From assembly GCA_965221585.1 (NCBI GenBank), contig OZ244898.1:1922001-1986000 (forward strand): a DNA stretch of 64,000 nucleotides, written 5' to 3'. The translations under genes were made by a program, and so were the position numbers. Shown here piece by piece: positions 33,208 to 46,955 of this stretch; position 1 is the first letter of the stretch, and every line of letters begins with the position of its first letter. Below the pieces are notes generated by a model. It was not told the origin of the DNA, ran no database searches, and was given only the letters and a program-made list of their open reading frames with translations. This stretch comes from VXYK01 sp965221585. Its GTDB lineage: Bacteria > Actinomycetota > Acidimicrobiia > Acidimicrobiales > Aldehydirespiratoraceae.

Positions 33208-35072
33208 TGGGTCATCTCCCGAAACTGTTGATGGAGTTCCGCCGCGGTGAACGGTTGCCCCTCCACCTTGCATATGGACTTGGCGTCGACGAGATACTCG
33301 GCTCTCAAGATCTTCGAGAGCTGACCGAGATTCATCTCAGGCACGATCACCTTGTCGAACCGCCGGAGAATGTCGCCGAGATCGTTGGGGAGCGGATAGA
33401 GGTTGGTCAGGTGGACCCGGGCGACCTTGTCTCCGGCGCGCCTCATGCGCCCTATGGCGCTGGTGATCGCCCCCCAGGTAGAGCCCCAACTCACGATGAC
33501 CACATCAGCGTCCGAATCGCCCTCAACCACGGTGGGCGGGTAGGACTCGGCAACCTTGGAGATCCGCTCGTCGCGGATCGCGACCATCCGCCCGTGGTTC
33601 TCCGGGTCGTAGCTGATGTTGCCGGTGCCGTCCTCCTTCTCGATCCCACCGATTCGATGCATCAGGTTCTTGGTTCCCGGAACCGCCCACGGCCTAGCCA
33701 GGTCGTCGTTGCGCACGTACGGCCAGAAGACCTCTTCGCCGTCCTCGTTGAGCGCATTGGCCGAGGAGGCGAAGTCGACCGGGATGTCCGGAAGGTCCTC
33801 TGCGGAGGGCAGACGCCAAGGCTCGGTTCCGTTGGCGAGGTAGCCATCGGACAACAGGATCACCGGTGTTCGATAGCGCACCGCTATCCGTACGGCCTCG
33901 AAGGCCGCTCGGAAGCAGTCAGACGGCGAGTTGGCCGAGACGATCGGAAGCGGCGCCTCCCCGTGGCGACCGTAGTGGGCCATCATCAGGTCGGCCGCTT
34001 CAGTCTTCGTCGGCAGCCCGGTCGAGGGACCGCCCCGCTGGATGTCGATGACGACGAGCGGCAGTTCGAGGCTCACCGCCAGACCCAGCGTCTCCCCTTT
34101 GAGCGCCAACCCGGGGCCGCTGGTCGTGGTGACGCCGAGATGTCCCCCGTACGACGCTCCGAGTGCCGCGCCGATTGCGGCGATCTCGTCCTCGGCCTGC
34201 AGCGTGCGGACCCCGAAGTTCTTGTGCTTCGCCAATTCGTGGAGGATGTCGCTCGCCGGCGTGATCGGGTACGAACCCAAGAAGATCGGTATCCCGGCCT
34301 TTTGTGAAGCAGCGATCAGACCCCATGACAGCGCGGTGTTGCCGTTGATGTTGGTGTAGGTGCCGGGATCGAAGCGCGCTGGTCGCACAGCCAGACGACT
34401 CGCTGAGAGTTCCGCGGTCTCCCCGAAGGCATGCCCGGCCTTGAAGGCCGCCTCGTTGGCAGCGATCACCGCGTCACGGCCTGCGAACTTCTCCCGGATC
34501 CAGTGCAACGAAGGATCTGTGGGACGGCTGAAAAGCCACGAAACCAGGCCCAACGCAAAGAAGTTCTTGGACCGCTCAGCATCCCGCGGTTTGACGCCGA
34601 GATCCTTGCAGACCTGCTTGGTCAGGTCGGTCATCGGTGCGGTGATGACCGAGTAGCCGTCCAGCGAACCGTCTTCGAGCGGGTTCGCCTCATAGCCGGC
34701 CTTGGCAAGGTTGCGTTCATTGAAGGCGTCGGTGTTGACAATGATCGTGCCGCCCGACTCCAGGCGCGGCAGCTCCGCCATCATCGCCGCGGGGTTCATC
34801 GTGACCAGGACGTTGGGCGCGTCGCCCGGAGTCGTGATGTCGTGGTCGGAGATATGGACCTGGAATGCCGAAACCCCAGCGAGCGTGCCGGCCGGGGCAC
34901 GAATCTCGGCGGGGAACTCCGGCAGCGTGGCAAGGTCGTTGCCGAACAGAGCACTTGCTGAAGTGAAGCGATCTCCCGTGAGTTGCATTCCATCACCAGA
35001 GTCGCCAGCGAATCGAACGATTATCCGCTCGACCTCGCGAACCTCCGGCAATAGCTCCTCAGATTTGATCAC
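33204..35072 (-). CDS. korA: 2-oxoacid:ferredoxin oxidoreductase, fused gamma-alpha subunit
   Basis: 622 aa from the GTG at 35072, with AAGGGGG 4-5 nt upstream as Shine-Dalgarno; the open frame to 35150 lacks family features. Residues about 15-195 are the gamma domain (VRFAGDSGDGMQLTGDRF), then the alpha domain (GNTALSWGLIAASQKAGIPI, FLGSYPITPASDIL, VTTSGPGLALKGE) and a C-terminal transketolase-like part. This is the KorA/SucA-replacing form found in mycobacteria and other actinobacteria, where it can replace 2-oxoglutarate dehydrogenase. It heads korA-korB-HAD-tlyA-nadK. Confidence 0.92.
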   Translation of the reverse strand: MIKSEELLPEVREVERIIVRFAGDSGDGMQLTGDRFTSASALFGNDLATLPEFPAEIRAPAGTLAGVSAFQVHISDHDITTPGDAPNVLVTMNPAAMMAELPRLESGGTIIVNTDAFNERNLAKAGYEANPLEDGSLDGYSVITAPMTDLTKQVCKDLGVKPRDAERSKNFFALGLVSWLFSRPTDPSLHWIREKFAGRDAVIAANEAAFKAGHAFGETAELSASRLAVRPARFDPGTYTNINGNTALSWGLIAASQKAGIPIFLGSYPITPASDILHELAKHKNFGVRTLQAEDEIAAIGAALGASYGGHLGVTTTSGPGLALKGETLGLAVSLELPLVVIDIQRGGPSTGLPTKTEAADLMMAHYGRHGEAPLPIVSANSPSDCFRAAFEAVRIAVRYRTPVILLSDGYLANGTEPWRLPSAEDLPDIPVDFASSANALNEDGEEVFWPYVRNDDLARPWAVPGTKNLMHRIGGIEKEDGTGNISYDPENHGRMVAIRDERISKVAESYPPTVVEGDSDADVVIVSWGSTWGAITSAIGRMRRAGDKVARVHLTNLYPLPNDLGDILRRFDKVIVPEMNLGQLSKILRAEYLVDAKSICKVEGQPFTAAELHQQFREMTQ

Positions 35073-35201
35073 TGTGCCCCCTTGGCTACTTCGAGTGTAG
35101 CGAGACGAACCGCCAGTGAGGTTACAGGCGCGGCCCCGACATCGGTGCATCGGAAGGGCCGGCGTGCCCCGCGACTCGCCGGTTCCGCAACTGGTCGATG
35201 C

Positions 35202-35960
35202 TCAGCTCAGTGCCCGGGCCCGAGCTGCGACGTCAGCGAGTCCGGAGTCGTGATGGGCGACCCATTTGAACAGTTCCCGCGCCCGTGTGGTCTTGCCGGC
35301 GCGGTCGTACAGATCGGCCAACGCATAGGCGCGGCGAAGTTGGTCGGCACGCGGGCGGTTGGGCTTTCGCCAACGGTGTTCGAGGGTGGCGATCGCACCG
35401 GAGATGTCGCCTCTGTCAGCCTTGGCGCCGGCGAGCACGATCCGGCCTTCAGTGACGATCTCTGCGCCCGGCGACTCCGCTCCCAGTTCAGCCCACAACT
35501 CCTCGACATCAGCCCAGCGGCCGAGCGCCCGATGGCAGTCGGCCAGAACTGGATGCTGTTCGGTTGATGAGGTCAGCTCGCGGAACTTCTCGAGTTGGTC
35601 GATCGCTTCGGACCAGCGGCCCAGACGGTACAGGACGATCCCCATCAGTTCACGCGCATCGACCAGTTCGGGGGCTTCGCGCACCACCGGCTGGAGTTGT
35701 CTGCGCGCGTCCGCGAATCGTTCGGCCTCAAAGTCCCGAGCGGCTTTGCGCAGTCGACTCAACAGCACCCGATCGCGTGGTGGTCCCACGGCCCGTCTCA
35801 GGACGTCCGCGGGGTCGTCGAAGTGTTGGATGCGTCGTCCCAAGGGTTTGCGTCTACGCGCCTTCGGGGTACGGGCGCGGCCGACCGCAGCCGACGCGCT
35901 GCGGGCGAGGGCCTCGGCGTCGGGCAAGTCTCGCTTCGAAGAAGATGCCGCAGAACCCAT
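35202..35960 (-). CDS. TPR-repeat protein
   Basis: 252 aa from the ATG at 35960. The basic N-terminal 60 residues (KARRRKPLGRR) lead to tetratricopeptide-like helices: LRKAARDFEAERFADARRQL, LVDARELMGIVLYRLGRWSE, HPVLADCHRALGRWADVEE and LADLYDRAGKTTRARELFKW. Such proteins mediate protein contacts. No enzyme motif. Similar basic TPR proteins are common near korAB in this lineage, but I cannot assign a partner. TAGAGT lies 7 nt before the start. Confidence 0.75.
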   Translation of the reverse strand: MGSAASSSKRDLPDAEALARSASAAVGRARTPKARRRKPLGRRIQHFDDPADVLRRAVGPPRDRVLLSRLRKAARDFEAERFADARRQLQPVVREAPELVDARELMGIVLYRLGRWSEAIDQLEKFRELTSSTEQHPVLADCHRALGRWADVEELWAELGAESPGAEIVTEGRIVLAGAKADRGDISGAIATLEHRWRKPNRPRADQLRRAYALADLYDRAGKTTRARELFKWVAHHDSGLADVAARARALS

Positions 35961-35967
35961 GCGCTCG

Positions 35968-35973
35968 ACTCTA
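35968..35973 (-). promoter_or_regulatory. -10 hexamer for the TPR gene
   Basis: TAGAGT lies 7 nt before the ATG at 35960 and supports that start. Confidence 0.45.
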
Positions 35974-36087
35974 GCGACGAGAAGTGTTGAATTATCGACG
36001 CGACCCACGAACTGCCGTTGCCGCATCTCCCTGCTTGTCACCAAGGGACAGTTGCACCCCGGCGGCTCGACTACGCGCGCTGCACCG

Positions 36088-36672
36088 CTAGCTCAGACCC
36101 AGCGGGGGGAACTTGTCCGTGAGCAGTCCTCCGTAGGCGTTGATCCGAACATTGAAACGGTTGACCCCGACCACGAAGTTCAACAGTCCCTGCGGCCAAC
36201 GGCCAAGAATCAACACCGCGAAGAAGCTGACGATCATTGCCAGAAAGTGCAGGATGCCCCAGAAGATCGCCACGATGATCACCGGGATGAGAAGGATGAA
36301 GCGGAAGAACACGCTCGCACGGCTGCGACCCTCCAGCTCCGGTTCGAAGTTCACCACCACTTCTGGATCGTTGCCGTTGTCTTGTGTGGAGGTGTCGAAG
36401 TCGAAAGGCGGATAGGACGACCGCATGAAGTCCGCAAAGGCACTGACCCGGGCTCCGTACCGGATCAACATGCAGTTGACTCCGGCCAGACCGGCTGGCA
36501 GCTTCCCGGTGAACACGATGGCGAATCAGGAGAAGACATCGACAATCAGCGAGAACGCCCCCAGGACGTAGAGCACGATGAAGTGGGGTATCGCCAATAT
36601 CGTGTTTCCGATGACTCTCCAGCGAGCCACCCTCTCCGGCGGGTTGAACTCGAACGTGGCGGGATAATCCAT
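36088..36672 (-). pseudogene. DUF4389-type membrane protein interrupted by an in-frame TGA
   Basis: From the ATG at 36672 (GAGGAG 8 nt upstream) the frame codes for MDYPATFEFNPPERVARWRV and a hydrophobic stretch ending LIVDVFS, then TGA at 36526-36528. The same frame continues without another stop for 146 codons (FAIVFTGKLPAGL..., ending in LTDKFPPLGLS). DUF4389 proteins repeat a pattern of an aromatic WF pair, then FTGxxPxGL, and a Trp is expected exactly at the TGA. One TGG-to-TGA change would explain it, so the gene looks recently broken or misread. A shorter product starting at 36516 is possible. Confidence 0.75.
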
Positions 36673-36819
36673 AAGTGTCTCCTCTCGGTCCGCCCAGTGT
36701 CTCGATCTCGGCGATCGGGTGGTCCTCCGCCAACATCTCAACCAGTCGAACTAATTCTGCTGCGAGGACTCTATACCCGTATGGCCTTCAAGCGAGCAGC
36801 GTGCCCCAGTCTGAGGGGC

Positions 36820-36857
36820 AAAAACTGGTCGGGCCTCGCTGTGAACGAGGCCCGACC
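36820..36857 (-). terminator. Rho-independent terminator of the rRNA operon
   Basis: On the minus strand GGTCGGGCCTCG and CGAGGCCCGACC form a perfect 12-bp stem with a 7-nt loop, followed by AGTTTTT. It lies just downstream of 5S rRNA. Confidence 0.9.
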
Positions 36858-36874
36858 AAATGATGATGTGAGAA

Positions 36875-36991
<117 letters not shown>

Positions 36992-37095
36992 ACTGTTGAG
37001 TCCTCTGCTTGCGCAGAAAACGAAGCGGAGTCGGCGGACTCCTGCCTCTTCAGAACTCCATAGCGAGCACGAACCAACAATAATTGAAATGTAAA

Positions 37096-41985
<4,890 letters not shown>

Positions 41986-42140
41986 ATCTCCAACCGGTCG
42001 AAACCGGTCTTCAGATCGGGTTGCGGATGCCTTAATCACCGGAGTGATCGCGTAAGGCACCCAGCGTTACGTAGAGCCGGCCACCGCTGGCTTGCAGTGA
42101 CCAGTTTTCCCCCTCCGACCACCGATCGGTGCTCCGAGAA

Positions 42141-42187
42141 GGTTCGTTCGTCCAACCGGGGCTGAAACAGCCCAAGCCGAACGAACC
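42141..42187 (-). other. Compound hairpin in the rRNA leader
   Basis: Outer arms GGTTCGTTCG (42141-42150) and CGAACGAACC (42178-42187) are perfectly complementary, enclosing an inner GGGCTG-AAA-CAGCCC hairpin (59-73 of line 42121 onward). No T-run, so it is probably a leader structure and not a terminator. Confidence 0.55.
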
Positions 42188-42290
42188 GGCTCACCGGGGC
42201 CGTTGAGAACCCCGGCATGAATTGACAGATGCCGTTTCAGATCGCGAAATCCAAAACGTCACCCGCACTCGCTTTGCGTCCGTCTCTTCC

Positions 42291-42304
42291 GTTTTCAAGG
42301 AGCA
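42291..42304 (-). promoter_or_regulatory. boxA of the rRNA operon leader
   Basis: On the minus strand TGCTCCTTGAAAAC matches the boxA consensus (TGCTCTTTGAAAA-like), about 300 nt before 16S, where NusB-NusE antitermination complexes assemble. Confidence 0.6.
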
Positions 42305-42402
42305 CTCAGCACCGAAGTGCCAGGCACACTGACCGGTTGAATCGGCCTGTTGATGCCTCGGTACGCGCTCGTCAGACCTAGCGTCGGAAGAGGCGAGTCC
42401 CT

Positions 42403-42431
42403 AAACTAGCGAACGAGCCTGGGTGCGGCAA
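42403..42431 (-). promoter_or_regulatory. rRNA operon promoter
   Basis: -35 TTGCCG (42426-42431), 17-bp spacer, -10 TAGTTT (42403-42408), about 100 nt before boxA. The only rRNA promoter I could recognise; others may exist. Confidence 0.5.
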
Positions 42432-42486
42432 CCCATCCGAGTCGATTATTTTCCCGATCAGCCCCTCTGGCAGGCGCTCGGACAGA

Positions 42487-43755
42487 TCAATCACCGAATA
42501 TCGCCAAATGCCGCTGCTTCTTACCACGCTGCACCAGAACAAGACGGCCCCCGATCGGCGCGAACGAATCCGAGTTCGCGGTCACAAGCTGGCCGTTGAC
42601 CTTGATCCCGCCACCCTTGACGGAGCGGCGGGCATCGCTTCGAGACGCACACACGCCGGTCGCGACCAACAGGTCCACCACTGGTTCATCGGCACCGACC
42701 GAATCAGCTGTCACCACCGACTCTGGAACGATCCCGCGCAGCGACTCCAACCCCTCGGCGTCGAGGTCGCCACCGCCGAACAGCACCGCCGCGGCGCGTT
42801 TGGCTCGGCGCAATTCCACCGGGCCATGAATCAGTCCGGTGATCGAGTCGGCGAGTTCATGTTGGGCTAGGCGATGCTCGGGGTTCTCGTCATGGGCTCG
42901 CATGATCTCAGAGACCTCGCCGACACCGAGCAGTGTCAGCTGCAACAGGGTGCGCTGCACGTCAGTATCGCTGACCCTCAGAAAGTACTGATGAAACTCA
43001 TAGGGCAATGTCAGGGCCGGGTCCAGCCAAACAGCGCCCTGCGCAGTCTTGCCGAACTTGCTGCCGTCGCTTCGGGTCATCAGTGGCCAGGTGAGGCCAT
43101 GCACCCGGGTGCCGTTGCGCTTGCGGATCAGATCAATTCCGGCGGTTATGTTGCCCCACTGATCGGAGCCGCCGATCTGCAGGCTGCACCCACGATTCTC
43201 GTGCAGCCACCAGAAATCGAAGGCCTGCAGCAGCATGTAGCTGAACTCCGTGAACGAGATGCCCGCATCGCTGGCCATTCTCGATCGGATCGAGTCTTTG
43301 GCCACCATCTGGTTGACGGTGATGTGCTTCCCTGCGTCCCGCAGAAACTCGAGCAGGGTCACGTCGCGTGTCCAGTCGTAGTTGTTGACCAACTCGGCTC
43401 CGCCGACCCCACCGAAGTCGAGCAGTCGCTCCAACTGGGCTCTGATCCCCGCAAGGTTTCTGGCGAGTTCATCCTCGTCGAGCAGGTTCCGTTCACCCGA
43501 GCGGCCACTGGGGTCGCCGATCATCCCGGTCGCGCCGCCCACCAGCGCAATCGGTCGGTGGCCGGCGTCCTGGAAACGGCGAAGGACCAACACCCCGATC
43601 AGATTGCCGAGATGCAGGCTCGGAGCCGTCGGGTCGATCCCGTGGTACAGGCTTACGCCGCCCGGCTCGAGCAGCTCCCGCAGAGCAGCCCCTTCGGTGT
43701 GATCCTGTAGCAGACCGCGGGACCCAAGATCGTCGACAACAGCCGCTCCAGTCAT
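42487..43755 (-). CDS. tyrS: Tyrosyl-tRNA synthetase
   Basis: 422 aa from the ATG at 43755. The class I motifs are SLHLGNLIGV near 46 and KFGKT (the KMSKS variant of TyrRS), with YDWTRDVTLLEFLRD, SFTEFSYMLLQAFDF and IGGSDQWGNITAG in between. The C-terminal S4 domain (ARRSVKGGGIKVNGQ) binds tRNA-Tyr. The frame is open to 43923, but the extension crosses the 91-bp repeat. TATCGT lies 8 nt before the ATG. The rRNA operon lies downstream on the same strand with its own promoter. Confidence 0.96.
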   Translation of the reverse strand: MTGAAVVDDLGSRGLLQDHTEGAALRELLEPGGVSLYHGIDPTAPSLHLGNLIGVLVLRRFQDAGHRPIALVGGATGMIGDPSGRSGERNLLDEDELARNLAGIRAQLERLLDFGGVGGAELVNNYDWTRDVTLLEFLRDAGKHITVNQMVAKDSIRSRMASDAGISFTEFSYMLLQAFDFWWLHENRGCSLQIGGSDQWGNITAGIDLIRKRNGTRVHGLTWPLMTRSDGSKFGKTAQGAVWLDPALTLPYEFHQYFLRVSDTDVQRTLLQLTLLGVGEVSEIMRAHDENPEHRLAQHELADSITGLIHGPVELRRAKRAAAVLFGGGDLDAEGLESLRGIVPESVVTADSVGADEPVVDLLVATGVCASRSDARRSVKGGGIKVNGQLVTANSDSFAPIGGRLVLVQRGKKQRHLAIFGD

Positions 43756-43763
43756 ATAGCACC

Positions 43764-43769
43764 ACGATA
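43764..43769 (-). promoter_or_regulatory. -10 hexamer for tyrS
   Basis: TATCGT lies 8 nt before the ATG at 43755 and supports that start. Confidence 0.45.
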
Positions 43770-43796
43770 GGAGATCAAACGGCCGGCCGTGACCAA

Positions 43797-43887
43797 GAGG
43801 CCGAGCGAATTGATCCCGCACAGGGCCACGTCGAACGAGGCCGTGGCCCGAGCGGCCTGTGAACGCAGTGAACAAGAGCGGGAAACA
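43797..43887 (+). repeat. Single copy of the 93-bp scpA/scpB element (91 bp)
   Basis: Begins GAGGCCGAGCGAATTGATCC and ends GAACAAGAGCGGGAAACA. It differs from the scp copies by a handful of bases and is in plus orientation, pointing at the PBP gene. Read in frame it gives RPSELIPHRATSNEAVARAA, so the coded pattern is preserved although no gene uses it here. Confidence 0.9.
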
Positions 43888-43952
43888 ACGGGTCTTGGCG
43901 CCCACGATATTCAATCCGCGCATGCTCCATAATTGTTGGTGAGGATACGGCT

Positions 43953-46403
43953 GTGTTTGGAAGCAGAATGAGGACCATGCGCCGCCCCCGACGCTCCCTT
44001 CGACGCTATCTGGCGGCGCTCATATCCATCACCGTGGTCGCTGCAGGCTGCAGCTTCGAAACCAAGGACTTCGACACCCTGTTCGGATCCGACTTCACCG
44101 TCGGCGACCTTGAAACGGCACAGTCCTCTGTCGTCCTCGACCGCAAAGGCAGGCTCATAACAAGTCTGCGGGGAGAACAGAACCGGATCGACGTGCCCAT
44201 CGCGGACATCCCCGAAGTCGTTCAGAACGCAGTGATCGCCATAGAGGACGAGCGTTTCTGGGATCACAACGGCATCGACCTCAAAGCAATCCTGCGCGCG
44301 GCACGATCCAACGTGAGCGCCGGCGGGATCAGCGAGGGTGGTTCAACCATCACCCAGCAGTACGTGGGCAACGTCTTCCTCGACCGCAGCGACAACACCG
44401 GCAGCCGCAAAATCGAGGAGCTCTTCATGGCGCTCCGCTTCGAGCAGCGTTACACCAAGCAGTTCATCCTTGAGCGCTACCTCAACTGGATCTACTTCGG
44501 CAACGGTGCATACGGCATCGAGGCTGCCGCCCGCCAGTACTTCGGAGCCCCGAACTGCGCGCTCCAAGGCGTTGTGGGCGACAACTGTCTCAAGGTGACC
44601 GAACTCAGTCTGGTCGAGGCCGCAGCCCTGGCAGGATTCATCCAGGCTCCGAGCCGCTACAACCCCTACCTGAACCCCGATGCGGCACGAGACCGGCGGG
44701 ATCTCGTGCTGTTGCGGATGTACGCGAACAGCTACATCACACTCGAGGAGTACGAGTTCGCTCGACTGGAACCGATCGAACTGGTCGACGACGTTCCGAT
44801 CCTCGAAGAGCAGTATCCGGCTGCCCACTTCGTTGAAGACGTGAAACAGTGGTTCCTCGACAACGAGGCGTTCGGCGAGACCCGCGACGACCGCGCTCGC
44901 CTCCTCTTCGAGGGCGGACTCACCATTCACGCCACCATCGACCTGGAACTGCAAGCGCGTACTGAAGCGGCCGTCGAGCGTGCACTCCCCCGGTTCCGTG
45001 AGGACGGCCGAGAGAACCCCGACGCTGCCGCGGTGGTGATGGGCACGACCCCCAGCGACGACGGCCACGTCCTCGCCATGTTCGGCGGCAGAGACTTCTT
45101 CGGAGACCGGGAGGACGCAAAGTTCAATCTGGCCTCAGGATCGGGTCGCCAGGCCGGCTCGGCCATGAAGCCCATCGGCTTGGCCGCGGCGGTCCAGGGC
45201 GGCATTCCCGTGACCAGCGTCTGGGAGGCTCCCAGCGAGATCGAGATCGACAACTTTCCGGTCTGCGGTGAACCTTGGGAAGTGGAGGGTGGAGCCGGCG
45301 ACGAGAGCATCACCTTGATCGAGGCCACCCGCAACTCGATCAACACTGTCTACGCCCAACTGATCGAACGCATCCGTCCCCCGACTTTCGTGCAGATGGC
45401 CGAGAAACTGGGGTTCGGGGTCGGGAGGATCGCACCAGTGTGCGCCGCGGTGCTCGGCACGGAGAACGTCAACATGGTCGAGCTGTCCACCGCGTTCTCC
45501 ACGTTCAAACGCTCCGGGGTACGGGTGGATCCGATCATCGTCACCCATATCACCAATCCCGACGGAACCCTGCTCTACGAAGCATCCCCCAACCCTGCAC
45601 CGGTTCTGAGCGCAGCTGTCGCAAACCAGATCTCCTGGGTGCTGACGGGAACCATAACCAACGGAACCGGAACCCGCGCACGACTCGACGGTGGTCGCAC
45701 CGCAGCGGGCAAGACCGGGACGTCCCAGAACAATGCGGACGCCACGTTCGTCGGCTACACGGCCCAACGCACCGCAGCGGTGTGGGTCGGCTATCCCGTC
45801 GGGCAAGTGCCGATGAGCGTCGAGTTCGGGGGGCGTCCAGTTGCCGGCGGCACCTTCCCGGCGTTGATCTGGAAGGAGATCATGGATGAGATGCACGACG
45901 GCTTGCCGGTCGAAGAGTTCCGGACCCCCCCAACGAGCTCGACCACCACGACGCTGCCCAATGCGCCCGATGTGATCGTTGTTCCCGACCTGTCCGGACG
46001 CTCCATCGACGAAGAGCTCAGACTCCAGATGGAGGAGGAGTTCTTCACGATCACCGTCGTTGAGCGGGTAACGACCGACTACGAGTCCGGGACGATCTTC
46101 ATGCAAGTTCCCGCCGCGGGGTCCGAGGCGCCCGGCGGCGTAATCATCACAGTCGAGATCGCAGTCAGACCCCAGACAGACCCGGTCCCGGGCGTCGTCG
46201 GCCTGCTCGAGAGCGAAGCCAAGCAATCTCTCACCAGCGCCGGACTCGGCGTCAACACCCGAATCATCCAGAACCCAGACCCTCGCGGCGAGACTCGCCC
46301 CGGCAGGGTCTGGGCCCAGAACCCGGTTGCAGGCACAACCGATGCAGGCGACCAGATCGCCACGATCTGGGTCAACCCGCGGGCAGGATCAGAAGATCCC
46401 TGA
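43953..46403 (+). CDS. Class A penicillin-binding protein with C-terminal PASTA domains
   Basis: 816 aa from GTG (GTGAGGA 7 nt upstream). A short basic N-terminus and one hydrophobic segment (YLAALISITVVAAG) anchor it. The transglycosylase domain has EDERFWDHNGID with catalytic Glu98 and GGSTITQQYVGN; the transpeptidase has SAMK (Ser403), SIN (Ser462) and KTGT (Lys587). Two PASTA-like repeats follow a Thr-rich linker (about 655-810: VVPDLSGRSIDEEL and VPGVVGLLESEAKQS). It polymerises and crosslinks peptidoglycan outside the membrane. A small anchored protein follows with a 1-nt overlap. Confidence 0.94.
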   Translation: MFGSRMRTMRRPRRSLRRYLAALISITVVAAGCSFETKDFDTLFGSDFTVGDLETAQSSVVLDRKGRLITSLRGEQNRIDVPIADIPEVVQNAVIAIEDERFWDHNGIDLKAILRAARSNVSAGGISEGGSTITQQYVGNVFLDRSDNTGSRKIEELFMALRFEQRYTKQFILERYLNWIYFGNGAYGIEAAARQYFGAPNCALQGVVGDNCLKVTELSLVEAAALAGFIQAPSRYNPYLNPDAARDRRDLVLLRMYANSYITLEEYEFARLEPIELVDDVPILEEQYPAAHFVEDVKQWFLDNEAFGETRDDRARLLFEGGLTIHATIDLELQARTEAAVERALPRFREDGRENPDAAAVVMGTTPSDDGHVLAMFGGRDFFGDREDAKFNLASGSGRQAGSAMKPIGLAAAVQGGIPVTSVWEAPSEIEIDNFPVCGEPWEVEGGAGDESITLIEATRNSINTVYAQLIERIRPPTFVQMAEKLGFGVGRIAPVCAAVLGTENVNMVELSTAFSTFKRSGVRVDPIIVTHITNPDGTLLYEASPNPAPVLSAAVANQISWVLTGTITNGTGTRARLDGGRTAAGKTGTSQNNADATFVGYTAQRTAAVWVGYPVGQVPMSVEFGGRPVAGGTFPALIWKEIMDEMHDGLPVEEFRTPPTSSTTTTLPNAPDVIVVPDLSGRSIDEELRLQMEEEFFTITVVERVTTDYESGTIFMQVPAAGSEAPGGVIITVEIAVRPQTDPVPGVVGLLESEAKQSLTSAGLGVNTRIIQNPDPRGETRPGRVWAQNPVAGTTDAGDQIATIWVNPRAGSEDP

Positions 46404-46945
46404 TGGGCCCATCAACAGGACTGAGACGTGTGTTGACCAAGGTGGCGTTGACCCTGGTGGTGCTGGCCATAGTCGGCATGTGGGTCTGGATCTACCTGTT
46501 CGCGCCGCGCGACAATCCGGACCGCCTTGAGAGCAGGGACTTCGCGGTGTCTGCCGAAGCCATCTGTCTGCCGCTGCAGACCGAGATCAACGCGTTGCCC
46601 ACAGGACGCGACGTGGACACCGTGGCCGAGCGTACCGAACAGATAGTCGCTGGCACGGAGCTGACCGAAACTATGGTCGCAGCCCTGCGGGGCGCGGTAG
46701 ACACGCACGTGACCGCCAGCCACGATCTGCTGATTCTCGAAGCGTGGTTCGCCGACTGGGATGCGTACCTTCAGGATCGTTGGCGCCATGTGTCAAAACT
46801 GCAGAGCCTCGGCGAATCCGCCGAAGGTTCCGACCTCCGGTTCATACTCACCGAACGGGCCGAAGGCGGCATCTACACGCGTCGCATCGACGGGCTCGCA
46901 AACGTGAACGACATGGAAAGCTGCCACACACCCCTGGACCTGTAG
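46403..46945 (+). CDS. Membrane-anchored protein coupled to the PBP gene
   Basis: 180 aa. The ATG shares its A with the PBP stop (TGATG). Residues 12-33 form one transmembrane helix (VALTLVVLAIVGMWVWIYLF), with an external domain after it containing two cysteines (CLPLQ near 54 and the C-terminal SCHTPLDL) that could form a disulfide. No recognised family; the coupling suggests a role with the PBP in the cell wall, which is inference. Confidence 0.65.
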   Translation: MGPSTGLRRVLTKVALTLVVLAIVGMWVWIYLFAPRDNPDRLESRDFAVSAEAICLPLQTEINALPTGRDVDTVAERTEQIVAGTELTETMVAALRGAVDTHVTASHDLLILEAWFADWDAYLQDRWRHVSKLQSLGESAEGSDLRFILTERAEGGIYTRRIDGLANVNDMESCHTPLDL

Positions 46946-46955
46946 CACCGCGCGG

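Larger units (their letters stand above)
41986..42486 (-). other. rRNA operon leader and promoter region (no gene)
   Basis: 501 bp between 16S and tyrS. It holds the promoter, boxA and a compound hairpin listed separately, and a small hairpin CCGGT-CGAA-ACCGG just before 16S. No convincing reading frame. Confidence 0.8.

Noticed and set aside
36526..36528. Selenocysteine or Trp recoding of TGA in the DUF4389 gene
   Set aside because: No SECIS-like hairpin was evident, and many neighbours use TGA as a true stop.
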